64,000 nt of DNA from Rhodospirillales bacterium (GTDB taxonomy: Bacteria; Pseudomonadota; Alphaproteobacteria; Acetobacterales; Acetobacteraceae), in contig JANYDF010000029.1 in assembly GCA_025359905.1 (NCBI GenBank), positions 35,238-99,237 on the forward strand. The letters run 5' to 3'. The number at the start of each line of letters is the position of its first letter. Within the stretch, counting starts at the first letter, position 1. The translations under genes were made by a program, and so were the position numbers. Under the pieces are notes generated by a model, which was not told where the DNA came from, did no database searches, and was given only the letters and a program-made list of their open reading frames with translations. Shown piece by piece: positions 53,017-63,229 of the stretch.

Positions 53017-55410
53017 ATGAACGCATCCACCTCGACCGTGGTTCCCGCTGCCGTCCCCGCATTGTCCGCCGAGCGGCGCATGGCGCTGCTGCGCCAGATC
53101 GAGCGCAAGCTGCTGTGGCTGTCGGCCTGGACCATTCACACCGCCAACCACATCCGGCCGAACCGCGACGGGCTGAAGGTGGGCGGGCATCAGGCGTCGT
53201 GCGCCTCGGTGATCTCGATCATGGCCGCGCTGTATTTCGAGATGCTGCGCCCGCAGGACCGGGTTGCGGTCAAGCCGCATGCCGGGCCAGTGTTCCATGC
53301 GATGAATTATCTGTTCGGCCGCCAGCAGCGCGAGCCGATGGAGCGGCTGCGGTCGTTCGGCGGCGCGCAACCGTATCCCAGCCGGGTGAAGGACGGCGGC
53401 GAGGTGGACTTCTCCACCGGCTCGGTCGGGCTCGGCGTGGCGATCACCAGCTTTTCCGCGCTGATGGCCGACTACGTCCGGCTGCATGGTCTGATGAGCC
53501 AGCCGATCGCGCCAGGCCGCCACATCGCCATCGCCGGCGACGCCGAACTCGACGAGGGCAACATCTACGAGGCGCTGCTCGAAGGCTGGAAGCACGACGT
53601 CCGCAACGTCTGGTGGATCATCGACTACAACCGGCAAAGCCTGGATTCCGTGGTGCCGGACCGCCTGTTTGGCCGCATCGAGGGCCTGTTCCGCGACATG
53701 GGCTGGAACGTGGTGACGATGAAATATGGACGCAGGCTGGAGGCGGCCTTCGCGCGCGAGGGTGGCGAGGATCTGCGCCGTTGGATCGACGATTGCCCGA
53801 ACAGTCTTTATTCGGCGCTGACCTTTCAGGGCGGTGCGGCGTGGCGGCAAGCGGTGCTGGCCGATCTCGGACGCTCAAACGGCGTGCGCGCCATCGTCGA
53901 TCCGTTGTCCGACGACGAATTGGCCGCACTGATGACCAATCTCGGCGGCCACGACACCGAGAGCATTATTGAACATTTGCGCGCTGCGGACGCGGCGGGC
54001 GACCTGCCGACCTGCTTCATCGCCTACACCATCAAGGGCATGGGCCTGCCGTTTGCCGGGCACAAGGACAACCACGCCGGGCTGATGACCAAGGAACAGA
54101 TGGAGCTGTTCCGGGCCAGCATGAACATCCGCCCCGGATATGAGTGGGATTTGTTCGAAGGCCTGAGCGCCTCGCCTGAGGAATTGCAAGACTTCATCAA
54201 TAGCGTGCCGTTCGCCACCAAGCTGACGCCGCAGGGCCGCGCATTGACAGCACCTGTGGTGCATGTGCCGGCGGTGCTGCCGCTGGGCAAGGTGGCGGGA
54301 CGCAGGACCTCCACCCAGTCCGGTTTCGGCGACATGCTGGCCGAGATCGGGCGCGGGCAGGGCGAGTTGAAGGAACTTGCGGCCCACATCGTTACCACCA
54401 GCCCGGATGTGACGGTGTCCACCAGCCTCGGGCCGTGGGTGAATAGGCGCGGGGTGTTCGACCGGCACACCCGCAACGACGTGTTCCGCGACGCCAAACT
54501 GGCCAGCGCGCAGCGTTGGGGCATGACGCCGGAAGGCCAGCACATCGAACTCGGCATCGCCGAGCAAAACCTATTTCTGTTGCTCGGGGCAGCCGGTTTG
54601 TCGCATGCGCTGCACGGCGCGCGGGTGCTTCCGATCGGCACGGTATATGACCCATTCGTCAATCGCGGCCTCGATGCGCTGATCTACGCCTGTTACCAGG
54701 ACGCGCGCTTCCTGCTGGTCTCCACCCCATCCGGCATCACGCTGGCGCCGGAAGGCGGGCAGCACCAAAGCATCAATACCCCGCTGCTTGGCATGGCGGC
54801 CGACCGGCTGGCGAGTTTCGAGCCTGCCTATGTCGATGAACTGGCCATTCTGCTGCGCCATGCTTTCGCACATATGCAGGAGCCGGATGGCTCGGCAGTG
54901 TGGCTGCGGCTATCGACCCGGCAGTTCGAGCAGAAAGTCCGCCCGCTCGATCCGTGGGCGGTGATCGCCGGGGCGCATTGGGTAACGCCGCCGGCCGAAG
55001 GTGCGCGCATCTCGCTTGCCTATCAGGGGCCAGTGGTTCCCGAAGCCGAAGCAGCGTTTGCTGAACTGCGCAACGAGGTACCGGGTGCGGGATTGCTCGC
55101 CATCACCAGCCCAGACCGCTTGCATGCCGGCTGGCTCGCGGCGGCGCGGGCGCGGCGGGCTGGCGACCGGACGGCGAGTTGCCATATCGAGCGCATCCTG
55201 GCGCCGCTGGCGCGCGATGCGGCCCTGGTGACGGTGCTCGACGGTCATCCGGCGGCGCATGCCTGGATGGGCGCCGTGCGGGGCCAGCGCGTGGTGCCGC
55301 TCGGCGTCGATCATTTCGGCCAAAGCGGCGATATTCCGGACCTGTACCATGCCTACGGCCTGGATACGGACGCCATTCTCGACGCATGCGCCCAGGCTCT
55401 GCTGGGCTAG
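53017..55410 (+). CDS. Thiamine-diphosphate transketolase/pyruvate dehydrogenase E1-like protein
   Basis: 797 residues. The ThDP motif is GDAELDEGNIYEALLEGW near 173 ending IIDYNRQSLDSVV, as in homodimeric E1 (AceE-like) enzymes; the Pyr domain has HIELGIAEQNLFLLLGAAGL near 510 with the catalytic Glu, and LRSFGGAQPYPSRVKDGGEV in the N-terminal part matches this class rather than ordinary transketolase. AceE is nearer 890 residues, so this is a shorter branch. No E2 or E3 gene is close. The ATG at 53017 follows AAGGAGA; the ATG 27 bases upstream is unlikely. I cannot say which 2-oxo acid or ketose it uses. Confidence 0.82.
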   Translation: MNASTSTVVPAAVPALSAERRMALLRQIERKLLWLSAWTIHTANHIRPNRDGLKVGGHQASCASVISIMAALYFEMLRPQDRVAVKPHAGPVFHAMNYLFGRQQREPMERLRSFGGAQPYPSRVKDGGEVDFSTGSVGLGVAITSFSALMADYVRLHGLMSQPIAPGRHIAIAGDAELDEGNIYEALLEGWKHDVRNVWWIIDYNRQSLDSVVPDRLFGRIEGLFRDMGWNVVTMKYGRRLEAAFAREGGEDLRRWIDDCPNSLYSALTFQGGAAWRQAVLADLGRSNGVRAIVDPLSDDELAALMTNLGGHDTESIIEHLRAADAAGDLPTCFIAYTIKGMGLPFAGHKDNHAGLMTKEQMELFRASMNIRPGYEWDLFEGLSASPEELQDFINSVPFATKLTPQGRALTAPVVHVPAVLPLGKVAGRRTSTQSGFGDMLAEIGRGQGELKELAAHIVTTSPDVTVSTSLGPWVNRRGVFDRHTRNDVFRDAKLASAQRWGMTPEGQHIELGIAEQNLFLLLGAAGLSHALHGARVLPIGTVYDPFVNRGLDALIYACYQDARFLLVSTPSGITLAPEGGQHQSINTPLLGMAADRLASFEPAYVDELAILLRHAFAHMQEPDGSAVWLRLSTRQFEQKVRPLDPWAVIAGAHWVTPPAEGARISLAYQGPVVPEAEAAFAELRNEVPGAGLLAITSPDRLHAGWLAAARARRAGDRTASCHIERILAPLARDAALVTVLDGHPAAHAWMGAVRGQRVVPLGVDHFGQSGDIPDLYHAYGLDTDAILDACAQALLG

Positions 55411-55423
55411 CGCGGACGCGCTA
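55408..55423. terminator. Hairpin formed by two convergent stop codons
   Basis: TAGCGC and GCGCTA flank GGAC. The left arm starts with the stop of the E1-like gene, and the right arm ends with the reverse-strand stop of the SlyB-like gene, so the stem sits on both ends. It has no T-run; possible bidirectional terminator only. Confidence 0.3.
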
Positions 55424-56074
55424 CAGCGCCAGGGGCTCCACCGGTGCTGCTGCTGGAGGTGCGGCTGGGGTTGTTGCTGCTGGGGGTGTTGCTGCTGGGG
55501 GCGACGTGCCGACGGGTGCCGGAACCAGCGCAGCAGGTGGAGCCGGCGGCGCGAGCGGCGTTGCGCCGACCGGTGGGGGATTGGGGGCCGTGGCCGGCTG
55601 CGCATCCGGCGTCACCGTATAATCCGGCACGATGCGCGCCTGGCTGCCCGCGATGACCAGCACATGCTGGCCGACGGCCATGGGAGCGCTGTCCTTTTGC
55701 GTGACCGAGACAAGGTCGCCGTTTAGCTTGCGCACAATATATTCGTAACCCGAGGTGTCGCCGACCGTGTGTTCGGTGGCGGACCCCACGATTCCACCGA
55801 GCAGTCCGCCGCCGATGGCGCCAAATGCCGAGCCCAGGCCGCCGCCCGGGGCGTTCGACCCCACGGCGGCACCGGCCGCAGCGCCAGTGGTGGCGCCGAC
55901 CACGCCAGCGGCCGACACGTCGATCTGGCGGACACCGACGATCACGCCTTTATCGACTTTGTTGGCCTGCTGGACCGCGCTGGCCGCATAGGTGTTGGGC
56001 GAATAGTCGGGACCGCACCCGGCTATCCCGGCGATCGACAACAATAGCACAAACCGGCGAAGCGTTTGGAGCAT
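55421..56074 (-). CDS. SlyB-like glycine-zipper outer-membrane lipoprotein
   Basis: 217 residues. A lipoprotein signal peptide ends IAGIAGC with Cys20, followed by YSPNTYAASAVQQANKVDKG and VIVGVRQIDVSAAG, typical of SlyB/Pcp proteins. Then comes the glycine zipper (GATTGAAAGAAVGSNAPGGG with GGGLLGGIVGSATEH) and the conserved YEYIVRKLNGDLVSVTQKD. The C-terminal 60 residues are Pro/Ala-rich low-complexity, absent from short SlyB proteins. It should sit in the outer membrane and support envelope integrity. The tail's DNA is repetitive, so length may vary between strains. Confidence 0.88.
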   Translation of the reverse strand: MLQTLRRFVLLLSIAGIAGCGPDYSPNTYAASAVQQANKVDKGVIVGVRQIDVSAAGVVGATTGAAAGAAVGSNAPGGGLGSAFGAIGGGLLGGIVGSATEHTVGDTSGYEYIVRKLNGDLVSVTQKDSAPMAVGQHVLVIAGSQARIVPDYTVTPDAQPATAPNPPPVGATPLAPPAPPAALVPAPVGTSPPAATPPAATTPAAPPAAAPVEPLAL

Positions 56075-56265
56075 AAGCGATCCCTGCCCATGGCGCCGGA
56101 GGGATACGCCGAGGATATGACGCTGTCATCCGTCAATTTACTGTACGACCACAACCGGCTAGCGATTGCTTGTCAAGGAGAGAATTATAAATTGTGGTGT
56201 TGTTCAGGTTAACGGCGCGCTCGCCGGAATGGGGCCTGGCAGTGCGTTTTGAAGGGGGAATGACG

Positions 56266-56436
56266 ATGGGCAGGCATATTACGGCCGTTCGCATTTTGGC
56301 TCAGGACACGCGCGGCGTCACCGCCATGGAGTACGGCATGATCGCGGCGGCGACGATCGTCGCCATTGCCGGGTTCATGCTGTCGATCTCCGGATCGATC
56401 AGCACAATCTTCAGCACGATCTCGACTTCTATCTAG
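56266..56436 (+). CDS. Flp/Fap-type IVb pilin, orphan
   Basis: 56-residue pilin precursor. The prepilin cleavage context is LAQDTRG^VTAMEYGMIAA with Glu at +5 and Tyr at +6, followed by a hydrophobic helix ATIVAIAGFMLSIS and a short C-terminal part. Start MGRHITAVRIL at 56266 is preferred because GGGGG ends 7 bases before it; the ATG at 56260 is a close alternative. Normally such genes adjoin cpaA and tad genes; none is visible here. Sequence upstream (56160-56195) is AT-rich and may hold its promoter. Confidence 0.87.
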   Translation: MGRHITAVRILAQDTRGVTAMEYGMIAAATIVAIAGFMLSISGSISTIFSTISTSI

Positions 56437-56573
56437 ACCTTGCTGGCCGCGCGCGCCGCGGCGGCTCCGCAATCCGCGCCCGGAAGGCGCACGTGCGCTG
56501 CAAGTATGCAGGGCACGTGCCCTTGCCCCCGGTCGCGGCTTGCGCTACCTCCCCCGGCTCACGGTCGCACAGG

Positions 56574-56658
<85 letters not shown>

Positions 56659-56703
56659 CCGGCCGTGAAATTGGCTTTCCGGGTCGCGAGGAACTACCCC
56701 CAG

Positions 56704-58137
56704 ATGCAGGTCACCGAGACGCTCTCCGACGGGCTCAAGCGCGGTTTCACCGTAGTGGTGCCGGCTTCGGATATCGAGGGGCGGCGCGCTAAGCGCTTTG
56801 CCGAACTGGGTAAAACGGTGCGGCTCCCGGGCTTCCGCCCTGGCCGGGTGCCGCTCACCGTGGTCAAGCAGCGCTATGGCGGCGCCGTTACCGCCGAAGT
56901 GCTGGAAGAAAGCGTCAATCAAGCCACCCAGCAGGTGCTCAACGACCGCAGTCTGCGTTCGGCCACACAGCCGAAAGTGGAACTCGTCTCGATGGGCGAC
57001 GCCAAGGACCTTGAGTTCAAGGTCGAGGTCGAACTGCTCCCTGAGATCACGCTGCCGGATTTTGCCAGCATCGCGCTGACCCGGCTGAAGGCCGAGCCGG
57101 CCGATGAGGTGATCGACCGCGCGCTGAATGAAATCGCCGCCCGCCAGCGCAAGCTGGAAGACGTCGAGGACATCCGCCCGGCGGTGACCGGCGACATGCT
57201 GACCGTCGATTTCCTCGGCAGTGTCGACGGCGTGCCGTTTCCCGGCGGCGCGGGCACCGACATGGACATCGAAGTGGGCGGCAGCGGGTTCATCCCCGGC
57301 TTCACCGAACAGCTCGAAGGCATCTCGCCCGGCGAGGAGCGCACCATCGCGGTGAGCTTCCCGGACAACTACGGCGCCACCGAACTGGCTGGCAAAGCCG
57401 CTTCGTTCGTCATCACAGCGAAGAAGCTGAAAAAGATCGTGCTGCCGGCCATCGACGAAGCGCTGGCCGAAGGCCTGGGCTTCGAGGGCGGCTTGGCCGA
57501 AGTGCGCCAGGCCATCGCCTCGCAGGTGCAACGCGAATACGACCAGCTGTCGCGCATGCGCATCAAGCGCGAATTGCTCGACGCGCTGTCGGAATTGGCG
57601 GCCTTCCCGGTGCCGCCGACCATGGTCGAAGGCGAGTTCGCCCAGATCTGGCAGCGTCTGGAAGCCGACCGCAAGGAAGGCAAGCTGGACGATGACGACA
57701 AGGGCAAGGACGACGGCACGCTGAAGGCCGAATACGGTGCCATCGCGGAACGCCGCGTGCGTCTGGGATTGCTGCTGTCCGAGATCGGCCGCGCCAACAA
57801 TATCAACGTCACCGTCGAGGAAATGAACCGCGCGATGCGGGTCGAGGCTGGGCGCTACCCTGGCCAGGAACAGAAGGTGCTGGACTTCTTCCGCAAGAAC
57901 CCGCAGGCGGCCGATACGCTGCGCGGGCCGATCTTCGAGGAGAAGGTGGTGGATTTCGTGCTGGAACTCGCCCAGGTCACCGACAGCGTGGTGACTCCGG
58001 AAGAACTGGCGCGCGATCCGGCGGTGCCGGCGGCGATCAGCGGGGCCGCGCAGGCCGCGCAGGAAGCCGTGGCGGCCGAGATCGCATCGGACACGGCTGG
58101 CGAAGCAGCCGGTCAGACGGCTGGGTCCGAAGGCTAG
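56704..58137 (+). CDS. tig: Trigger factor (ribosome-associated chaperone and prolyl isomerase)
   Basis: 477 residues, start MQVTETLSDGLKRGFTVVVP. The ribosome-binding tip motif GFRPGRVPLTVVKQRYG is present (G-F-R-x-G-x-x-P), followed by the FKBP-type isomerase domain (GDMLTVDFLGSVDGVPFPGG) and a long alpha-helical C-terminal domain. The acidic Ala-rich tail (QEAVAAEIASDTAGEAAGQT) is typical for alphaproteobacteria. Gene order tig-clpP-clpX-lon-hupB is conserved. Start supported by GAGGAAC upstream. Confidence 0.96.
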   Translation: MQVTETLSDGLKRGFTVVVPASDIEGRRAKRFAELGKTVRLPGFRPGRVPLTVVKQRYGGAVTAEVLEESVNQATQQVLNDRSLRSATQPKVELVSMGDAKDLEFKVEVELLPEITLPDFASIALTRLKAEPADEVIDRALNEIAARQRKLEDVEDIRPAVTGDMLTVDFLGSVDGVPFPGGAGTDMDIEVGGSGFIPGFTEQLEGISPGEERTIAVSFPDNYGATELAGKAASFVITAKKLKKIVLPAIDEALAEGLGFEGGLAEVRQAIASQVQREYDQLSRMRIKRELLDALSELAAFPVPPTMVEGEFAQIWQRLEADRKEGKLDDDDKGKDDGTLKAEYGAIAERRVRLGLLLSEIGRANNINVTVEEMNRAMRVEAGRYPGQEQKVLDFFRKNPQAADTLRGPIFEEKVVDFVLELAQVTDSVVTPEELARDPAVPAAISGAAQAAQEAVAAEIASDTAGEAAGQTAGSEG

Positions 58138-58152
58138 CCCTGGTAACTCGCT

Positions 58153-58179
58153 CACGATGCCCGATGTTAGGGCATCGTG
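58153..58179 (+). terminator. 10-bp hairpin after tig
   Basis: CACGATGCCC and GGGCATCGTG flank GATGTTA. It lies between tig and the clpP repeats with no T-run, so it may attenuate rather than end transcription. Confidence 0.5.
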
Positions 58180-58190
58180 AAGGCGCGTGC

Positions 58191-58229
58191 GCCAGCGTGG
58201 ATTGCCAGCGTAGACAGCCAGCGTGGACC
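58191..58229 (+). repeat. Three tandem 13-base repeats upstream of clpP
   Basis: GCCAGCGTGGATT, GCCAGCGTAGACA and GCCAGCGTGGACC follow one another without a gap; the first eight bases are identical in all three. They end 35 bases before the clpP start and could be binding sites for a regulator of the protease operon, though a chance expansion is possible. Confidence 0.75.
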
Positions 58230-58264
58230 GGCGGCGCGTGCCGCCAGATGGGAAGGTTGATGGA

Positions 58265-58909
58265 ATGAGGGATCGGGACCCGGTCGAGGTATACGGCAAC
58301 GCTCTGGTGCCGATGGTGGTCGAACAGACCGCGCGCGGCGAACGGGCGTTCGATATCTATTCCCGGCTGTTGAAGGAGCGGATCATCTTCTTGACCGGTC
58401 CGGTGTACGATCAGGTCAGCGCGCTGATCTGCGCGCAGCTGCTGTTCCTGGAAAGCGAGAATCCGTCCAAGGATATAGCGTTCTATATCAACAGCCCGGG
58501 CGGCGTGGTTTCGGCCGGTTTGGCGATCTACGACACCATGCAATATATCCGCAGCCCGGTCAGCACAGTGTGCATTGGCCAAGCAGCCAGCATGGGCAGC
58601 CTGCTGTTGGCGTCCGGTGCCAAAGGCAAGCGTTATGCACTGCCGAACGCCCGGGTGATGGTGCATCAGCCGTCCGGCGGCGCGCAGGGCCAGGCCAGCG
58701 ACATCGAAATCCAGGCCCGTGAAATCCTCGTGCTGCGCAAGCGGCTCAACGAAATCTATGTCCGCCACACCGGGCAGGCGCTGGAAGCCATTGAGCGCAA
58801 GCTGGAGCGCGACAGCTATATGTCGGCCGAGGAAGCCCGCGATTTCGGGATCGTCGATCAAGTGGTTGAAGTCCGTCCGCTGCCAAGCGACGCCGACTCG
58901 AAGGGCTGA
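58265..58909 (+). CDS. clpP: ATP-dependent Clp protease proteolytic subunit
   Basis: 214-residue serine protease subunit; forms the tetradecameric chamber fed by ClpX. The catalytic Ser109 is in [11 protein letters not shown], His134 in [11 protein letters not shown], and the acid residue lies in [10 protein letters not shown] near the end. Oligomer handle and axial segments are normal. The start is set at [20 protein letters not shown]; an in-frame upstream start would add 14 residues unlike ClpP. No propeptide beyond the usual short stretch. Confidence 0.97.
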   Translation: MRDRDPVEVYGNALVPMVVEQTARGERAFDIYSRLLKERIIFLTGPVYDQVSALICAQLLFLESENPSKDIAFYINSPGGVVSAGLAIYDTMQYIRSPVSTVCIGQAASMGSLLLASGAKGKRYALPNARVMVHQPSGGAQGQASDIEIQAREILVLRKRLNEIYVRHTGQALEAIERKLERDSYMSAEEARDFGIVDQVVEVRPLPSDADSKG

Positions 58910-59151
58910 TCCGCGATTCGGGTCGCGCCGGGGCGTTGCAAAGCGTCCATGACAACCATATTTCAGCCGGAAGCGGGCGTGTTGCCCGTTTCTTTGGCAT
59001 GGCCGAGCCGAAAGCCTCGGCGATTCCGTTCACATGTCCCGTGCTTCGCAGGACGCGGAGCCGGGTCGTCCTGGCTGGTTCTTGTCCCCACTGAGCCGAG
59101 GGGGCTAGACTTCCGGGCGAATGTCCCCGGCGCACCGGGGCAGGAGCGCTT

Positions 59152-60405
59152 ATGAGCAAGTCCGGCGACTCGAAGAACACCCTTTACTGCTCGTTCTGTG
59201 GCAAGTCGCAGCACGAGGTGCGCAAGCTCATCGCCGGGCCGACCGTATTCATCTGCGATGAGTGCGTCGAACTGTGCATGGACATCATCCGCGAGGAGCA
59301 CAAGACGCATCTTGTGAAGTCGCGCGACGGCGTGCCGACGCCGAAGGAAATCTGCAAGGTTCTCGATGACTATGTGATTGGCCAGTTGCACGCCAAGAAG
59401 GTGCTCAGCGTGGCCGTGCATAACCATTACAAGCGGTTAGCCCACGGTGCCAAGAACAACGACGTCGAAATCGCCAAGTCGAACATCATGCTGGTCGGCC
59501 CGACCGGGTCGGGTAAAACGTTGCTGGCGCAGACCCTGGCGCGCGTCCTCGACGTGCCGTTCACGATGGCCGACGCCACCACGCTGACCGAGGCGGGTTA
59601 CGTGGGCGAGGATGTGGAGAACATCATCCTCAAGTTGCTCCAGGCGGCCGACTACAATGTGGAGCGGGCCCAGCGCGGCATCGTCTACATCGACGAGGTC
59701 GATAAGATCAGCCGCAAGTCCGACAACCCCTCGATCACCCGCGACGTCAGCGGCGAGGGCGTGCAGCAGGCGTTGCTGAAGATCATGGAAGGCACCGTGG
59801 CATCGGTGCCGCCGCAGGGCGGGCGCAAGCATCCGCAGCAGGAGTTCCTGCAGGTCGATACCACCAATATTTTGTTCATCTGCGGCGGCGCATTCTCCGG
59901 CCTGGAGAAAATCATCAGCGCGCGCGGCAAAGGCTCGGGAATCGGCTACGGCGCCGAAGTGCGCAGCCCGGACGAGCGGCGGACCGGCGCGATCTTGCGC
60001 GAAGTCGAACCGGAAGATTTGCTGCGCTTCGGTCTGATCCCGGAATTCATCGGCCGTTTGCCGGTGGTCGCCACGCTGGAAGACCTGGACGAAGCGGCGC
60101 TGATGGAGATTTTGACCAAACCGAAGAACGCGCTGGTCAAGCAATACGGCCGGCTGTTCGAGATGGAAGGCGTCAAGCTGTCGTTCACCGAAGAGGCCCT
60201 GGCGTCGGTTTCCAAGCGCGCCATCGGCCGCAAAACCGGCGCGCGCGGCTTGCGCTCGATCATGGAGCAAATTCTGCTGTCCACCATGTTCGACCTGCCG
60301 AGCCTGGATGGTGTCGAGGAAGTTGTGATCAACCGCGAAGTCGCGGAGTCGCGCGCTAACCCGTTGTTTCTATACGGTAAGGAGCGGGCCGAAAATAGCG
60401 CGTGA
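59152..60405 (+). CDS. clpX: Clp protease ATP-binding subunit
   Basis: 417-residue AAA+ unfoldase partner of ClpP. The N-terminal C4 zinc domain has [19 protein letters not shown] then ICDECVELC. Walker A is [12 protein letters not shown], Walker [10 protein letters not shown], pore loop near [10 protein letters not shown], and sensor 2 [19 protein letters not shown] lies before the ATG. The 242-base gap after clpP contains no gene that I can see and could carry a separate promoter. Confidence 0.97.
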   Translation: MSKSGDSKNTLYCSFCGKSQHEVRKLIAGPTVFICDECVELCMDIIREEHKTHLVKSRDGVPTPKEICKVLDDYVIGQLHAKKVLSVAVHNHYKRLAHGAKNNDVEIAKSNIMLVGPTGSGKTLLAQTLARVLDVPFTMADATTLTEAGYVGEDVENIILKLLQAADYNVERAQRGIVYIDEVDKISRKSDNPSITRDVSGEGVQQALLKIMEGTVASVPPQGGRKHPQQEFLQVDTTNILFICGGAFSGLEKIISARGKGSGIGYGAEVRSPDERRTGAILREVEPEDLLRFGLIPEFIGRLPVVATLEDLDEAALMEILTKPKNALVKQYGRLFEMEGVKLSFTEEALASVSKRAIGRKTGARGLRSIMEQILLSTMFDLPSLDGVEEVVINREVAESRANPLFLYGKERAENSA

Positions 60406-60577
60406 GTGGCGCGCGGTTCTATCGTTGGCCGCCGGATTTCAAGATCTTGCGGCATTGCAGATGGATGACGATATCTGACTGTAGCTCTGGCGGCAAACAC
60501 CTTGCCGCGCTTGGCGATGGTGGTCCGTGCCTCGTTAGGGCGGGGCACGCGCCGACTGTCCTTATGGAGGTCACCCG

Positions 60578-63013
60578 ATGACTGAATCCGACAAGCCGGC
60601 CCGTGAGGGACGTGCCACGCCCGTGAAAGCGGAATTGCTGCCGGTGTTGCCGCTGCGCGACATCGTTGTGTTCCCGCATATGATCGTCCCGCTGTTCGTT
60701 GGCCGCGAAAAGAGCGTTCGCGCGCTCGAAGCGGTGATGAAGGACGACAAGCAGATCCTGTTGGTGGCGCAGAAAAACGCCGCGCAGGACGATCCGTCAG
60801 CCGATGACATATATCGGGTCGGTACCGTTTCAACGATTCTGCAACTGCTCAAGCTGCCGGACGGCACCGTGAAGGTGCTGGTCGAGGGCGGGCGCCGCGC
60901 GACCATTGCGGGGTTCAAGGAGACCGACGCCTATTTCGAGGCGTATGTCGAGCCGATGCCGGACAAGGACGGCGAAGCGAAGGAGATGGAAGCGCTCGGC
61001 CGCACCGTGATCGGCCAGTTCGAGCAGTACATCAAGCTCAACAAGAAGATTGCGCCGGAAGTTCTGGTGTCGCTGAACCAGATCGAGGAGCCGAGCAAGC
61101 TCGCCGACACGGTGGCCGCGCACCTGAACCTGAAGATTGCCGAGAAGCAGGAACTGCTGGAAACCCCGCGCGTGGGTGAGCGGCTGGAGCGGGTGTTCGG
61201 ACATATGGAGTCCGAAATCGGCGTGCTGCAGGTGGAAAAGCGCATCCGCAACCGCGTCAAGCGGCAGATGGAGAAGACGCAGCGCGAATACTATCTGAAC
61301 GAGCAGCTGAAGGCGATCCAGAAGGAACTCGGCGAGGGCGAAGACGGCAAAGACGAGACCGCCGAGCTCGAAGCCAAGATCAAGAAAACCAAGCTGTCGA
61401 AGGAAGCCCGCGAGAAGGCCGTGGCGGAACTCAAGAAGCTGCGCACCATGAGCCCGATGAGCGCCGAGGCGACGGTGGTGCGAAACTACCTCGACTGGAT
61501 CCTGTCGATCCCCTGGAAGAAGCGCAGCAAGGTTAACAACGACGTCAGCGCCGCCGAAGACGTGCTGAATGCCGATCACTACGGCCTCGACAAGGTCAAG
61601 GAGCGCATCCTGGAATACCTCGCCGTGCAATCGCGCGCGGGCAAGGTGAAGGGCGCTATTCTATGCCTCGTCGGCCCGCCGGGCGTCGGCAAGACCTCGC
61701 TGGGCAAGTCGATCGCCCGCGCCACCGGCCGCAATTTCGTGCGCATGTCGCTCGGCGGCGTGCGTGACGAGGCGGAAGTGCGCGGCCATCGGCGTACCTA
61801 TATCGGCTCGATGCCCGGTAAGGTGATTCAGGGCATGAAGAAGGCCAAGACCAGCAACCCGCTGTTCTTGCTCGACGAAATCGACAAGCTGGGTGCCGAC
61901 TGGCGCGGCGACCCGTCGTCGGCACTGCTGGAAGTGCTCGACCCGGAGCAGAACGCCACCTTCGCCGACCACTACCTGGAGGTGGATTACGACCTGTCGG
62001 ACGTGATGTTCGTCACCACGGCCAACAGCCTGCGGATGCCGCAGCCGCTGCTGGACCGTATGGAGATCATCCGCATCCCCGGTTACACCGAGGACGAGAA
62101 GGTCGAGATCGCCCGCCGCCACCTGATTGCCAAGCAGACCGAAGCGCACAACCTCAAGCCCGACGAGTGGTCGGTCAGCGACGAGGCGGTGCGCGACCTG
62201 ATCCGCTACTACACCCGCGAGGCCGGGGTGCGGAATCTGGAGCGCGAGATTGCCAATCTGGCGCGCAAGGCGGTGAAGGAGATCGTTACCAAAAAGACCA
62301 AAAAGGTCGCGGTGACGATCAAGAACGTCGAAAAATATGCCGGCGTGCGCAAGTTCCACTTCGGCGATCTCGAAGCCGAAGACATGGTGGGCGTGGTAAC
62401 CGGCCTGGCCTGGACCGAGGTGGGCGGCGAGATCCTGACCATCGAAAGCGTGCTGCTGCCCGGCAAAGGCACCATCAAGCACACCGGTAAGCTCGGCGAT
62501 GTGATGCAGGAGAGCGTGTCGGCGGCGCTGAGCTATGTGCGTAGCCGCGGGCACGTGTTCGGCATCAAGCCGACGCTGTTCGAGAAGCGCGACATCCATG
62601 TGCACGTGCCGGAAGGCGCGACCCCGAAGGACGGGCCGTCGGCGGGCATTGCGATGGCGACCAGCATCGTCAGTGTGCTGACCGGCATTCCGGTGCGGCG
62701 CGATGTGGCGATGACCGGTGAAATAACCCTGCGCGGCCGCGTGCTGCCGATCGGTGGACTGAAGGAAAAATTGTTGGCGGCGTTGCGCGCCGGCATCACC
62801 ACAGTGTTCATTCCGAAGGACAACGAGAAAGATCTCGCTGAAATTCCCGACACCGTGAAGAAGCATATGACGATTGTGCCGGTGGCGCATGTGGACGAGG
62901 TGATTGCCAAGGCTTTGGTACGCAAGCCAGAAGCGATTGAGTGGGTGGACCCGGTGGAGACGCCGGTGCCGCCGGCCGCTGCGGTGGAAGCCACGCCTGC
63001 GTTGCCACACTAA
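60578..63013 (+). CDS. lon: ATP-dependent protease La
   Basis: 811-residue AAA+ protease for misfolded and regulatory proteins. Order: N-terminal substrate domain ([20 protein letters not shown]), coiled-coil region, Walker [14 protein letters not shown], Walker [12 protein letters not shown], and the protease domain with Ser in [14 protein letters not shown] and Lys in [14 protein letters not shown]. The C-terminal tail is Pro/Ala-rich. The ribosome-binding site is TATGGAGG. A 172-base gap after clpX should hold a promoter; I could not assign a clear heat-shock one. Confidence 0.97.
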   Translation: MTESDKPAREGRATPVKAELLPVLPLRDIVVFPHMIVPLFVGREKSVRALEAVMKDDKQILLVAQKNAAQDDPSADDIYRVGTVSTILQLLKLPDGTVKVLVEGGRRATIAGFKETDAYFEAYVEPMPDKDGEAKEMEALGRTVIGQFEQYIKLNKKIAPEVLVSLNQIEEPSKLADTVAAHLNLKIAEKQELLETPRVGERLERVFGHMESEIGVLQVEKRIRNRVKRQMEKTQREYYLNEQLKAIQKELGEGEDGKDETAELEAKIKKTKLSKEAREKAVAELKKLRTMSPMSAEATVVRNYLDWILSIPWKKRSKVNNDVSAAEDVLNADHYGLDKVKERILEYLAVQSRAGKVKGAILCLVGPPGVGKTSLGKSIARATGRNFVRMSLGGVRDEAEVRGHRRTYIGSMPGKVIQGMKKAKTSNPLFLLDEIDKLGADWRGDPSSALLEVLDPEQNATFADHYLEVDYDLSDVMFVTTANSLRMPQPLLDRMEIIRIPGYTEDEKVEIARRHLIAKQTEAHNLKPDEWSVSDEAVRDLIRYYTREAGVRNLEREIANLARKAVKEIVTKKTKKVAVTIKNVEKYAGVRKFHFGDLEAEDMVGVVTGLAWTEVGGEILTIESVLLPGKGTIKHTGKLGDVMQESVSAALSYVRSRGHVFGIKPTLFEKRDIHVHVPEGATPKDGPSAGIAMATSIVSVLTGIPVRRDVAMTGEITLRGRVLPIGGLKEKLLAALRAGITTVFIPKDNEKDLAEIPDTVKKHMTIVPVAHVDEVIAKALVRKPEAIEWVDPVETPVPPAAAVEATPALPH

Positions 63014-63039
63014 TTTGGCCTAGCAGCCGCGCTCACGAC

Positions 63040-63074
63040 CATACAGCCCGCCGGGCAACCGGCCGGGCTGTATG
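63040..63074 (+). terminator. Long hairpin after lon
   Basis: A stem of about 15 pairs with one bulged base runs from CATACAGCCCG at 63040 to CGGGCTGTATG at 63074 around a GCAA loop. No T-run follows. Its strength and position just after lon make it a likely termination or RNA-stabilising element. Confidence 0.65.
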
Positions 63075-63229
63075 CGTCTGCTGGCCGTCTGCTGGTCCGC
63101 TGGCAGCGTTGACGTGGCGGAAAACCGCCATCTAGTGTGAGGCCGACGTTACCCGTCCGGCACCGCGCCGCATTGACGGCCGGGCTGGGCTACGGGTGCG
63201 AATTCGACATCGAACAGGGGGTTGTTGCC

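Noticed and set aside
55440..55520. CRISPR-like or tandem-repeat array (CTGCTGGGGG units)
   Set aside because: The repeats have no spacers and are explained by the Pro/Ala-rich tail of the SlyB-like protein.
58910..59151. Small gene between clpP and clpX
   Set aside because: No frame has both a ribosome-binding site and protein-like composition; it is treated as intergenic.
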